Source: an uncultured Clostridia bacterium | Lineage (GTDB): Bacteria > Bacillota > Clostridia > TANB77 > CAG-465 | Direction of reading: 5' to 3' | Assembly (NCBI GenBank): GCA_934162655.1 | Contig: CAKPJL010000014.1 | Location: 1-27,747 of the forward strand | Length of the DNA: 27,747 nt | Part shown: piece by piece, positions 1 to 7,908 of the stretch | How the letters are laid out: each line of letters opens with the position of its first letter | How positions within the stretch are numbered: the first letter of the stretch is position 1 | Notes under the pieces: model-generated | Seen by the model: only the letters and a program-made list of their open reading frames with translations | Told to the model about the DNA's origin: nothing | The model's database searches: none | Position numbers and translations under genes: made by a program

Positions 1-414
1 AGTCGTTGGGAAAACGGAAAAACAATGCCAGACTTGTCAATGATAACTATTTTAGCAGAAGAACTTAATGTAGAAGTGTCAGAGTTATTAAATGGAAGAA
101 AAATGACAAAAGAAGAATTAGAAAAATTAAGAGATACAATAAACAATGTTATTGAATATTCTAATAAAGAAAAGGAAAATAAAACTACAAAGTTAAATAA
201 TTATTTTAGAGCAGGTTTGCTTTGTATTTTAATTGTAGTTTTAGATAATCAATTTAATTTATTATCATACATTTTTAAGTATAATATACCAGATTTTATG
301 GACGGTGCTTTATGTGGATTAGGATTATTATTTGAGTTCATAGGCTTTTACAATAACAATCACGATATGACTTTTAAACAAAAAAAATTAAGTTTGATTA
401 AAAAGAATAAGTAA
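1..414 (+). CDS. XRE-family HTH regulator with C-terminal membrane segments, 5' partial
   Basis: The reading frame is open from base 1 and enters the window inside a helix-turn-helix: the first codons read SRWENGKTMPDLSMI, the recognition helix and following loop typical of the Cro/CI (XRE) family. It continues with LAEELNVEVSELLNG, the usual end of that domain. The ATG at base 25 is an internal methionine, so the true start lies upstream. After a charged linker (KEELEKLRDTINNVIEYSNKEKE) come two hydrophobic stretches, around ILIVVLDNQFNLLSYIF and GALCGLGLLFEFIGF. The protein is therefore probably a membrane-tethered DNA-binding regulator, a layout common in Clostridia and Bacilli. The target is unknown. 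Family assignment is firm; the membrane anchoring is inferred from hydrophobicity. Confidence 0.8.
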   Translation, partial: SRWENGKTMPDLSMITILAEELNVEVSELLNGRKMTKEELEKLRDTINNVIEYSNKEKENKTTKLNNYFRAGLLCILIVVLDNQFNLLSYIFKYNIPDFMDGALCGLGLLFEFIGFYNNNHDMTFKQKKLSLIKKNK

Positions 415-482
415 TGCAAATTACAATTTGGCTAATTAATTGAATTTAATTGTAAATAATAAAAGTATAGGAGGAAAAAAGT

Positions 483-1559
483 ATGGAAAGAAAAGTAAAA
501 GTAGTACAACTAGGTACAGGAAAAATGGCAAAATATACAATGAGGTATGTTTTAGAAAAGGGCGGAGAAATAGTAGGAGCAATTGATGTAAATCCAGCCG
601 TTATAGGAAAAGATGTAGGAGAGATAATAGGTAGAAAAAATTTAGGAATAAAAGTAATAAATTTAAAAAATGCAGAAGAAATGTTAAAAGAAACAAAACC
701 AGATATATGCATAATAGAAACAATGAGTTTATTAAAGGATTTAGAAGAACCATTAATGTTATGTGCAAAATTGGGAATAAATGCTATTACAACTTGTGAA
801 GAAGCATTTTATTCTTGGAATTCAAATCCGAACTTAACAAAAAAAGTAGATGAACTTGCAAAACAAACAGGATGCACTATTGTAGGTACTGGTTATCAAG
901 ATATATATTGGGGACAACTGATAACAAGCATATGTGGGTCAACACAAAAAATAACAAAAATAAAAGGAAGCTCAAGTTATAATGTAGAAGATTATGGAAT
1001 AGCACTTGCTAATGCACATGGTTCAGGACTTACATTAAAAGAGTTTGACGAAAAAGTTGCAATCGTAGATAGAATTAGTGATGAAGAAAGGCAAAAAATC
1101 ATAGAAAGCGGAGAGTACCTGCCATCATACATGTGGAATACAAATGGCTGGTTATGTGACAAACTGGGGTTAACAATTAAATCACAAACACAAGTTACAG
1201 TTCCAACAACAAATAAAGAAGATATTTATTCTGAAACGTTAGGGGTAACTATAAAAGCTGGTGATGCAACAGGAATGAGTGCAATTGTTACAACTGAAAC
1301 AAACGAAGGAATAACAATTGAGTCAGAATGTATAGGAAAGGTATATTCAAAAGAGGATTTTGATAAAAATGAATGGACAGTATATGGCGAGCCAGATACA
1401 ACAATAACAGTTGCAAGACCAGCAACCGTAGAATTAACATGTGCAACAATAGTAAACAGAATACCAGATGTAATAAATGCAAAACCAGGATTTGTGCCAA
1501 CAGCTAATATAGGAGAACTAAACTTCAAAATAAAAGATCTAAATGAATATGTTAAATAA
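483..1559 (+). CDS. 2,4-diaminopentanoate dehydrogenase-like NAD(P)-binding oxidoreductase
   Basis: This 358-residue protein starts at an ATG behind a strong AGGAGG. The N-terminus is a Rossmann fold with the dinucleotide motif QLGTGKMAKYTMRYV (glycines at residues 11 and 13), followed by GGEIVGAIDVNPAVIGKDVGE. This is the pattern of the dihydrodipicolinate-reductase-like family that includes 2,4-diaminopentanoate dehydrogenase (Ord), which deaminates (2R,4S)-2,4-diaminopentanoate in the oxidative ornithine pathway of Clostridia. Length fits Ord. None of the usual partners (ornithine racemase, ornithine aminomutase OraE/S, OrtA/B thiolase) is present nearby, so the substrate could be a different amine. 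The gene stands alone and is closed by the hairpin at 1638-1668. Family confident, exact substrate not. Confidence 0.72.
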   Translation: MERKVKVVQLGTGKMAKYTMRYVLEKGGEIVGAIDVNPAVIGKDVGEIIGRKNLGIKVINLKNAEEMLKETKPDICIIETMSLLKDLEEPLMLCAKLGINAITTCEEAFYSWNSNPNLTKKVDELAKQTGCTIVGTGYQDIYWGQLITSICGSTQKITKIKGSSSYNVEDYGIALANAHGSGLTLKEFDEKVAIVDRISDEERQKIIESGEYLPSYMWNTNGWLCDKLGLTIKSQTQVTVPTTNKEDIYSETLGVTIKAGDATGMSAIVTTETNEGITIESECIGKVYSKEDFDKNEWTVYGEPDTTITVARPATVELTCATIVNRIPDVINAKPGFVPTANIGELNFKIKDLNEYVK

Positions 1560-1637
1560 TTACATCAAGTTAATAAACAAATATAACGATTATAGAAAAT
1601 TATATAAATAAATTAATTTATTAAAATAAAATAGATT

Positions 1638-1668
1638 GAAAGTCTTTTTTTAAAGACTTTCTTTTTTT
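1638..1668 (+). terminator. Rho-independent terminator after the dehydrogenase
   Basis: A perfect 10-bp stem (GAAAGTCTTT at 1638-1647 with AAAGACTTTC at 1652-1661, loop TTTT) is followed directly by seven T. It closes the single-gene unit. Confidence 0.85.
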
Positions 1669-1862
1669 GGGGTTTTATGATAAAATGTGATAAAATTTGA
1701 GCTATTTAAAAAATAGAATTGTTTGGCTTTAAAAAATTACAATAAAAGATAAAAATGAGTGCTAAGTATTTTTCATAATTAAAAATAAAAGGACAGTTAT
1801 TAAATATAAAAAGTTTTATTTAGTATTTAAAACCTTAAAATACAAATACATGGAGAAAAAAT
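1669..1862. other. AT-rich intergenic stretch with no gene seen
   Basis: No open frame, RNA gene or convincing promoter is visible. The only repeated feature is the short phrase TGATAAAATGTGATAAAA at about 1678-1695. A similar TGATAAAATGTGAT occurs upstream of pta, where it may form an extended -10 element. Confidence 0.4.
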
Positions 1863-3098
1863 ATGGAAGAAAAGAAATTAAAAAAATTTAACAAATTATT
1901 TCCTTGGTTTTCAGGATTATCTGGAGATTTATTATTTTGGGTAGCAATAGATACATTATTTTTAACAGTAGTAAAAAAATTTACTGCTTCACAAATTGTA
2001 TCTTTGACATCTATATCATTGATAATTTGTATATTACTTCAAGTACCATTACTTAATATAATAAAAAGAATAGGAAATACCAAATCTGTAAGAATAGGTT
2101 CATTATTACTCTTAGTATCAAGTATTTTACTAACACTTGGTACAAATTATATTATTATAGTAATAGGTAAGATATTATATGAAGTTGCCTTTACATTTCA
2201 AGATATGGTAAATGCAGTATTGAAAAATAATTTAGAATTACAAGATAAAAAAGAAGAATACATAAAGTATAGAACTAACTCAAATACAATATATGCAATA
2301 GTAACAATGATAATATCTTTTGTAGCAAGTTTTATGTTTAATATAAATAATTATTTACCAATGGTAGGGTGTATAACATTTTGTGTTATTTGTTTTATAT
2401 TATCATTTTATATGATTGATTACTCAGATTATAATTACTCTATAGACAAAAATTGTGAAAAACATAAAGAAAAACATAAAGATGAACATAATAAAATAAG
2501 GTATTCGAAATCTGTTTTAATTATGATAATATCTTATGGACTTTTTTATCCGATAGTAAACTCTGGGCAATCAAATGGTAAATTATTTATACAACAAGAA
2601 CTCTTAAAAAGTTTTAATGTAGAAAAAACTGCACTAATAATAGGTGCCATACTGTGTGTATCACGAATAGTAAGGGTAATATCAAATATTTCTTTTAACA
2701 AGATATACCAAAAATATAAAAATAAAATTGGAGTCATGTTACCAGTATTATTATTAGTTTCTCTTTGTTCAATGGTTGTGGGGTATCTAATATCATTTTC
2801 AATTACTATAAAAATTTTAATAATGAGTTTAGGGTATATAATAATTTTATTTATAAGAGATCCATTTAGAGTTTATATGCAAGAGTTGGCATTAAAAAAA
2901 TCATCAAAACAACATCAACAAACATTGCTTACTACATTGAATTTATCAAGAAAAATTATAAGAGCAATTATGAGTTTGAGTTTTTCGGCTATTTTAGTTA
3001 ATAATCCGATGATTATAGTAATAATAATTTTAATTGCTCTTTCAATTATTGAAATATTTATTAGTCTATATTTATATAAGATGATACAAGAAAATTAG
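1863..3098 (+). CDS. MFS-type transporter
   Basis: A 411-residue polytopic membrane protein with about 12 hydrophobic segments in two halves, split by a very hydrophilic central loop rich in Lys and His (KNCEKHKEKHKDEHNKIRYSK). Length, the 6+6 topology and the basic loop after helix 2 (IKRIGNTKSVRIG) match the major facilitator superfamily. The N-terminus is short and cytoplasmic (MEEKKLKKFNKLFPWFSGL). The His/Lys-rich loop could bind a metal but is equally an ordinary charged linker. No substrate can be assigned. The gene stands alone, with a weak GGAGA ribosome binding site 7 bases before the ATG. Drug or small-solute efflux would be the default guess for the family. Confidence 0.72.
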   Translation: MEEKKLKKFNKLFPWFSGLSGDLLFWVAIDTLFLTVVKKFTASQIVSLTSISLIICILLQVPLLNIIKRIGNTKSVRIGSLLLLVSSILLTLGTNYIIIVIGKILYEVAFTFQDMVNAVLKNNLELQDKKEEYIKYRTNSNTIYAIVTMIISFVASFMFNINNYLPMVGCITFCVICFILSFYMIDYSDYNYSIDKNCEKHKEKHKDEHNKIRYSKSVLIMIISYGLFYPIVNSGQSNGKLFIQQELLKSFNVEKTALIIGAILCVSRIVRVISNISFNKIYQKYKNKIGVMLPVLLLVSLCSMVVGYLISFSITIKILIMSLGYIIILFIRDPFRVYMQELALKKSSKQHQQTLLTTLNLSRKIIRAIMSLSFSAILVNNPMIIVIIILIALSIIEIFISLYLYKMIQEN

Positions 3099-3177
3099 AA
3101 TGTAATACATATAAAAATTTAGAGCATGATTAGTCTATGTAGTAATTAATAAAAAAATTTATAAAGGAGATGTTATA

Positions 3178-3518
3178 GTGATAGAATATATAAATTTAAC
3201 TCTAGATAATATTAATGATGAACATATATGATGTGCAATAGGAGATAAAAAGCATCAAGTAGGCGTAGGCAAGAAAAAAAGAATGGATAAAAACTAAATT
3301 AAAGGATGGCATGTTTTTATGAAGCTAATAATAGAGGTAAAATATTCATAGAATATGAGCCAATTGAAACTGCTTGGGCACAAATTAGTGGTAAAAATTG
3401 TGATACAACAGATGATTGTAAATTTCTTGAAGTGGGGAAAAATAAAGTAAGCATTATTGAAGGTGATTATTCTAATATAAAAATTACAACATCTGGTGAT
3501 ATTAGTATAGTAAAGTAA
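3178..3518 (+). pseudogene. Decayed YoaP/GNAT-type N-acetyltransferase remnant
   Basis: An AAAGGAG site at 3163-3169 precedes a GTG at 3178. The frame reads IEYINLTLDNINDEHI and then stops at TGA 3229. It resumes with CAIGDKKHQVGVGKKK and loses frame in a seven-A run at 3274-3280. Removing one A restores KKEWIKTKLKDG, and removing one T from the run at 3314-3318 restores FYEANNRGKIFIEYEPIETAW. Reassembled, this is the N-terminal half of a YoaP-like GNAT acetyltransferase (typical phrases: ENIDEEHICCAI, GKVFIEY, AW). After AQISGKN the text jumps to CDTTDDC, as if the central acetyl-CoA-binding part had been deleted; the last 30 residues are unrecognised. The intact stretch 3306-3518 could still be translated as a 70-residue protein but has no good ribosome binding site. 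Confidence 0.72.
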
Positions 3519-3547
3519 TATATTAATTTTAATGGAGGTAAAATATT

Positions 3548-4489
3548 ATGAAAAATGAATTAGAGGAACTAAATGGTTTTAAAGATTTAAGAATAGTTGA
3601 TAACTTTTATCAAACATCTAGCTTTTTTCCAATGCCAACAACAGAAATAGGAACATTAAGTGAAAATGGTATGACAAATTTGGGGTCATATTCTCTTTGT
3701 TTTCCATACTATATTGCAGGAAAGGACTATTATGCTATGGTTCTTTGTTGTAGAAATAGTTCAAACACTGTTAAAAATATTTTAAGGACAGGAAAATGTA
3801 CGATAAATTTTATTGAAGATAAAAGAAAATATTTTAAAGAGGCAGTAAGACTTGGATATCCTGGTGAAACAACAGAAGAAAAAATGAAAGATTGCATATT
3901 TACTCTTGTTGATGGTGCAATGGCAAGGCAAGATAAAGAAAATAAATATCCTAAAATAGTTAAAGAAGCCTTCCAAGTATTTGAGTGCACTTGGGTAAAG
4001 GAACTTGATAATGCACAAGATGATAAGGTAAAAGATGAATATTTACCACCATATCATGATTTTAATGGAATAACAAGTAAATTTGGGGCTCACTTTATTT
4101 TAAAAATTGATAAGATATTAATTAAGCCAAAGTTTTATGATGCAATAATAAATGGTGTTACATCAAATAATTTCCCACAGATCCCAGTTGATTATGGATA
4201 TAGGGATAGCAAAAATTTTTGGTACACCAGATTTAAAAGGCCAATTTCTGAGCCAATTCCAAAAAATAAAGGAATTAGTTTAGATACAGTTAAGTATGCA
4301 GCATCAAGAATTGATCCAGAAGTTAAATTTACAGATGAAGCATGTAAAACACTTATAAAAGTTCCAAGGGTATTTTTAAATACTGTATTAAAAGGATGTG
4401 TCGCATGGGCCAAAGAAAATGGAGTTAAATTAATTACAGAAAAAGAAATGCAAATAATTCAAGACAAGAGAAATAAAGAGAAAAAATAA
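3548..4489 (+). CDS. Flavin reductase-like (FMN-binding split barrel) protein
   Basis: This 313-residue soluble protein has a GGAGG site 9 bases before its ATG. The N-terminal part follows the pattern of flavin reductase-like domains: a substrate/FMN segment (NLGSYSLCFPYYIAGKDYYAMVLCC), then a Ser/Asn-rich turn and a helix with K.IL.TGKCTINFI, matching the family's D-T..N....G.F.VNI. The later half (PPYHDFNGITSKFGAHFILKIDKILIK) fits the barrel's closing strands (..GAHFILGEV..I). Such proteins bind FMN and act as NAD(P)H:flavin oxidoreductases or as flavoproteins of unknown substrate. The C-terminal 80 residues form a basic helical extension beyond the usual domain. Neighbours give no pathway. 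Fold assignment is from pattern recognition only. Confidence 0.6.
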   Translation: MKNELEELNGFKDLRIVDNFYQTSSFFPMPTTEIGTLSENGMTNLGSYSLCFPYYIAGKDYYAMVLCCRNSSNTVKNILRTGKCTINFIEDKRKYFKEAVRLGYPGETTEEKMKDCIFTLVDGAMARQDKENKYPKIVKEAFQVFECTWVKELDNAQDDKVKDEYLPPYHDFNGITSKFGAHFILKIDKILIKPKFYDAIINGVTSNNFPQIPVDYGYRDSKNFWYTRFKRPISEPIPKNKGISLDTVKYAASRIDPEVKFTDEACKTLIKVPRVFLNTVLKGCVAWAKENGVKLITEKEMQIIQDKRNKEKK

Positions 4490-4789
4490 TAAAATAAAGG
4501 TTGTTTATAGTCAAAATTAAGTTATCAAGTTTTAATAATACCTTACTGTATTTGAAGAAATACTACAAAATATTTTATTTTAAAAAGAACTAAGAAATGT
4601 TTTGTAATTTATATCAGATGGTGGAAAATCGAGGTATGGCAAAACAATTTTAGATACAGCAAAAAGATCATATAGAGCTTTAGAGAGAAAATTGTTTTAT
4701 AATATTTGAACATTGTTATGCTATAAGACTTGACTTTGAACTTAATAGTAAAATCATGCAAAAGATTATATAAAAGTGGAGGTTTTTAA
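4490..4789. other. 300-base intergenic stretch with a possible coding remnant
   Basis: No intact gene is visible. Bases 4608-4709 (+) are an open frame without a start codon that reads like protein (ISDGGKSRYGKTILDTAKR, then SYRALERKLF), then stops at TGA. This could be a fragment of a lost gene, but I do not recognise the family. The stretch ends with the GGAGG site for the next gene. Confidence 0.3.
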
Positions 4790-5608
4790 GTGAAAAAGTG
4801 TTTGAGATTAATTATTGTTATCGTATTATTGCTTGTAATAATAGCTACCATATGCATTTTTATATTAAATAAAAAATATAACATTAAAATAAAAGATGAA
4901 ATTTTTGAATTAGATGGCGACGGTATGAACTCAAAAAATGCTATATCAGTACATGGTAGTAGTCTTTATAGATTAGAAGAGCTAACATATGAGTTTTACT
5001 TGAAAAATTACAATTATAAATTAGATTTTGTTGATGCAACAAAAAATGAAGATGGTGACGGAATAATTAGTATATATGAAATATACGACAAAGAAAATAC
5101 AAAAAGTATACCTGATGATATTTTTAAAGTCTCAGACGATACTGGACTTGCGGTAGATAAAAAAGGAAATATTATTAATTTAGAAGAGGCTAAAATGATT
5201 TATAATATTTCTTCCCTAAAGTATTTATTTGCTAAAGAAGAACTGGGAGCTATTCTTTATATAAATAGTAATGTTAAAGATGAATTTATAAAAAACAGTA
5301 AAGATGTTAAAAATGTATCACTTGGGGAAGCTTATGAGTTTTTATTAATTCCTAGCAATGAAAATGTAAGTATTAGTGTTAACAAATGCTTAATAGATGA
5401 TGCAGGAAATATAAGTTTAGGTGGAAGTATAATACAAAACTATAAAGGAAATATAAGATTATCACTTGGAGAGTTTGAAACAGTTCCATTAGTTTTTGTT
5501 ACATACTCATCAGACGATAGTAAAATAAGTTTTCCTATAATGTTTGGTTTTAAGAATAGGAAATTAATCACTCAAGATGAAAAAATAATCGACATTTCAA
5601 TTTACTAA
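4790..5608 (+). CDS. Membrane-anchored extracellular protein with an EF-hand-like loop, unknown function
   Basis: A 272-residue protein starting at GTG behind GGAGG. Residues 6-27 form an uncleaved-looking hydrophobic anchor (LRLIIVIVLLLVIIATICIF) after a basic start, so the bulk lies outside the membrane. Residues 86-97 (NEDGDGIISIYE) match the 12-position calcium-binding EF-hand loop: N1, D3, D5, G6, I8, E12. An upstream ELDGDGMN (40-47) is a partial second acidic loop. The rest is predicted beta-rich with no recognised domain. A calcium-stabilised cell-surface protein is an inference from the loop alone. It is a single gene: a weak hairpin (5604-5626) overlaps its stop codon, and the pta promoter follows. 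Confidence 0.6.
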   Translation: MKKCLRLIIVIVLLLVIIATICIFILNKKYNIKIKDEIFELDGDGMNSKNAISVHGSSLYRLEELTYEFYLKNYNYKLDFVDATKNEDGDGIISIYEIYDKENTKSIPDDIFKVSDDTGLAVDKKGNIINLEEAKMIYNISSLKYLFAKEELGAILYINSNVKDEFIKNSKDVKNVSLGEAYEFLLIPSNENVSISVNKCLIDDAGNISLGGSIIQNYKGNIRLSLGEFETVPLVFVTYSSDDSKISFPIMFGFKNRKLITQDEKIIDISIY

Positions 5609-5628
5609 TTATAATTTAAAATTAGTTA

Positions 5629-5657
5629 TTTACTTATTTTAAATGCTGTGATAAAAT
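5629..5657 (+). promoter_or_regulatory. Probable extended -10 promoter for the pta-ackA operon
   Basis: TTTACT (5629-5634), 17-base spacer, TAAAAT (5652-5657), with a TG at 5649-5650 giving an extended -10. The -35 is poor. The AGGAGG site and ATG of pta follow at 5672-5683. Confidence 0.45.
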
Positions 5658-5680
5658 GTGATTAGTTTTAGGAGGACTTA

Positions 5681-6688
5681 ATGGAAAATAGTATAACAAA
5701 TAAAATAATAGATATGGCAAAAAAAACACATAAAAAAATAGTGCTTCCAGAGTCAGAAGATTTACGTGTTTTAAATGCTGCGTCTATATTAACAAAAGAA
5801 AAGATATGTAGTGTGGTGCTAGTTGGGAATAGGGAGCATATTTTAGAGTTATCTTCAAAAAATAATATTGATATTAAAGAAATTGAAATAGTACAACCAG
5901 ATAAGTCTAATTTATATGAAAGTTATGTAGATAAGTTTTATAAATTAAGAAAACACAAGGGAATAACATTAGAAGATGCAAAAAAGTATATGCTTGATAA
6001 TGTATACTTTGCAACTATGATGGTTAAACAAGGTGATGCAGATGGCTTGGTGTCTGGTGCTATTCATTCTACATCTGATACACTAAGACCTGCTCTTCAA
6101 ATAATTAAACAAAAAGAGGGAATAGATACAGTGTCAAGTTTCTTTTTAATGGAAACTAAAAAAAGAGAGCTTGGTGCAAATGGACTTTTTATATTTTCAG
6201 ATTGTGGACTTATTGAAGAGCCAACAGAAGATCAATTTGTAGATATTATAAATTCATCTGTTGAAAGCTTTAAAATGTTTAGTGATTTGTTTCCAAAGGT
6301 TGCATTGCTTTCATATTCTACACATGGTAGTGCTAGTTCAAAACAAGTACAAAAGACAAGAAATATATTAAATAAAATAAAATCATCAAATATACAATTT
6401 GATATTGATGGAGAGCTTCAACTTGATGCTGCTATAATTAAAGAGGTGGCAGATTTAAAAGCAAGTGGTAGTAGTGTTGCTGGAAAGGCAAATATTTTAA
6501 TATTTCCAAATTTAGAGTCAGGAAATATTGCATACAAAACAGCTCAAAGATTTGGTGATATGATAGCCTTAGGACCTATAACACAAGGAATTAAAAAGCC
6601 TGTAAATGACCTTTCAAGGGGTTGTAGTATTTCAGACATTATGGGGGTTGTTGCAATTACATGTATACAAGCTTCAAATAATAATTAA
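5681..6688 (+). CDS. pta: Phosphate acetyltransferase
   Basis: A 335-residue single-domain Pta, the size typical of Gram-positive enzymes without the long N-terminal regulatory domain of enterobacterial Pta. It interconverts acetyl-CoA plus phosphate and acetyl phosphate plus CoA in the cytoplasm. Family signatures are KIVLPESEDLRVLNAA at the N-terminus, the CoA/phosphate site GDADGLVSGAIHSTSDTLRPALQ, the FIFSDCGL strand, and the C-terminal NILIFPNLESGNIAYK and ALGPITQGIKKPVNDLSRG. It is first in a five-gene cluster and is followed 17 bases later by ackA, the enzyme that turns acetyl phosphate into acetate and ATP. Start: ATG eight bases after AGGAGG. Confidence 0.97.
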   Translation: MENSITNKIIDMAKKTHKKIVLPESEDLRVLNAASILTKEKICSVVLVGNREHILELSSKNNIDIKEIEIVQPDKSNLYESYVDKFYKLRKHKGITLEDAKKYMLDNVYFATMMVKQGDADGLVSGAIHSTSDTLRPALQIIKQKEGIDTVSSFFLMETKKRELGANGLFIFSDCGLIEEPTEDQFVDIINSSVESFKMFSDLFPKVALLSYSTHGSASSKQVQKTRNILNKIKSSNIQFDIDGELQLDAAIIKEVADLKASGSSVAGKANILIFPNLESGNIAYKTAQRFGDMIALGPITQGIKKPVNDLSRGCSISDIMGVVAITCIQASNNN

Positions 6689-6705
6689 TTTAGGGGGAAA
6701 GTTTT

Positions 6706-7908
6706 ATGAAAATTTTAGTAATTAACTGCGGAAGTTCAACAATTAAATTTCAATTTATTGACATGAATGAAAAAAAAGTGCTTGCAAAAGGTAGAGCTGA
6801 TATGATAGGGTACGATAAGTCAAATATGATTTATAAAAATGTAAGAGATAATTACTCTACAAATTATGATGTTGCTATGCCAACACACAAAGAAGGAATG
6901 GAAGTAATTTTAAATACATTAATGGATAGTGAGCATGGTGTTATATCAAGTATAGAAGAAATTTATGCAGTAGGTCATAGAGTAGTTCATGGTGGAGAAA
7001 TATTTGACAAGGCAACGCTAGTTGATGATAAGGTATTAAAACAAGTATCTGACCTTTCAGAACTTGCACCACTTCATAATCCAGGAGCAGTAATGGGAAT
7101 TGAAGCTATAAGAAAGATAGCTCCAAATTTACCAAATGTTGTTGTATTTGATACAGCATTTCATCAAACAATACCAGACTATAATTATTTGTATGCAATA
7201 GATGAAAAATATTACAAAGAATATAAAATAAGAAGGTATGGTGCACATGGTACATCATATAAATATATTTTAGAAAGACTATCTAAGATATTAAATAAAG
7301 AGATTTGTAAAATAAATGCAATAGTTTGTCATATGGGTGGAGGAGCAAGTGCATGTGCTATAAAAGATGGTAAATCATATGATACATCTATGGGATTTAC
7401 ACCACTTGAAGGATTTGTAATGGAAACACGCTCAGGTGACATTGATCCAGCAGCGGTTTTAAGAATTATGGAAAAAGAAAATCTAACACCAGAACAAATG
7501 AATGTTATTTTAAATAAAGAATCTGGAAGATATGGTTTATGCAAAATAGGTGATCAAAGAGCGTTAATTGAGGCTGCAAAAGCTGGAAATGAAAGAGCTA
7601 TGCTTACAAGAAAAATTCAAACTAATAGAACTAAAAAATATATAGGAGCGTACATGGCAGAGCTTGGAAGAGTAGATGCGGTAGTATTTACTGGTGGAAA
7701 TGGTGAAAATAATGCATGTGAAAGAGAAATGTGTATATCTAATATGGAAAATTTAGGTATTATATTAGATGATAAGAAAAATCTAGAAGGTTCTTCAAAA
7801 GAATCATTAATTTCATCAGATGATTCAAATGTTAAAGTATTTGTTATACCAACAGACGAAGAATATGAAATAGCAAAAGAAACTTTGGATGTGGTAGGAA
7901 GATGTTAG
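6706..7908 (+). CDS. ackA: Acetate kinase
   Basis: A 400-residue enzyme of the ASKHA (acetate and sugar kinase/Hsc70/actin) fold; it phosphorylates ADP with acetyl phosphate to give ATP and acetate. Diagnostic segments are the N-terminal phosphate-1 motif VINCGSSTIKFQ, the HRVVHGGEIF segment, VVFDTAFHQTIPDYNYLYAI (with the catalytic Asp and His), RRYGAHGTSYKYI, CHMGGGASACAI, RSGDIDPAAVL with the phosphate-contacting Arg-Asp, and the C-terminal VFTGGNGENN. All catalytic residues look intact. With pta it forms the acetate/ATP branch of fermentation, which fits an anaerobe. Its last seven bases overlap the next gene's start, indicating translational coupling. Confidence 0.98.
   Translation: MKILVINCGSSTIKFQFIDMNEKKVLAKGRADMIGYDKSNMIYKNVRDNYSTNYDVAMPTHKEGMEVILNTLMDSEHGVISSIEEIYAVGHRVVHGGEIFDKATLVDDKVLKQVSDLSELAPLHNPGAVMGIEAIRKIAPNLPNVVVFDTAFHQTIPDYNYLYAIDEKYYKEYKIRRYGAHGTSYKYILERLSKILNKEICKINAIVCHMGGGASACAIKDGKSYDTSMGFTPLEGFVMETRSGDIDPAAVLRIMEKENLTPEQMNVILNKESGRYGLCKIGDQRALIEAAKAGNERAMLTRKIQTNRTKKYIGAYMAELGRVDAVVFTGGNGENNACEREMCISNMENLGIILDDKKNLEGSSKESLISSDDSNVKVFVIPTDEEYEIAKETLDVVGRC

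Noticed and set aside
3229..3231. In-frame TGA possibly read as Cys or Trp
   Set aside because: TGA is a normal stop elsewhere (for example the ruvB end), Trp is encoded by TGG throughout, and two further frameshifts plus a deletion in the same gene show decay.
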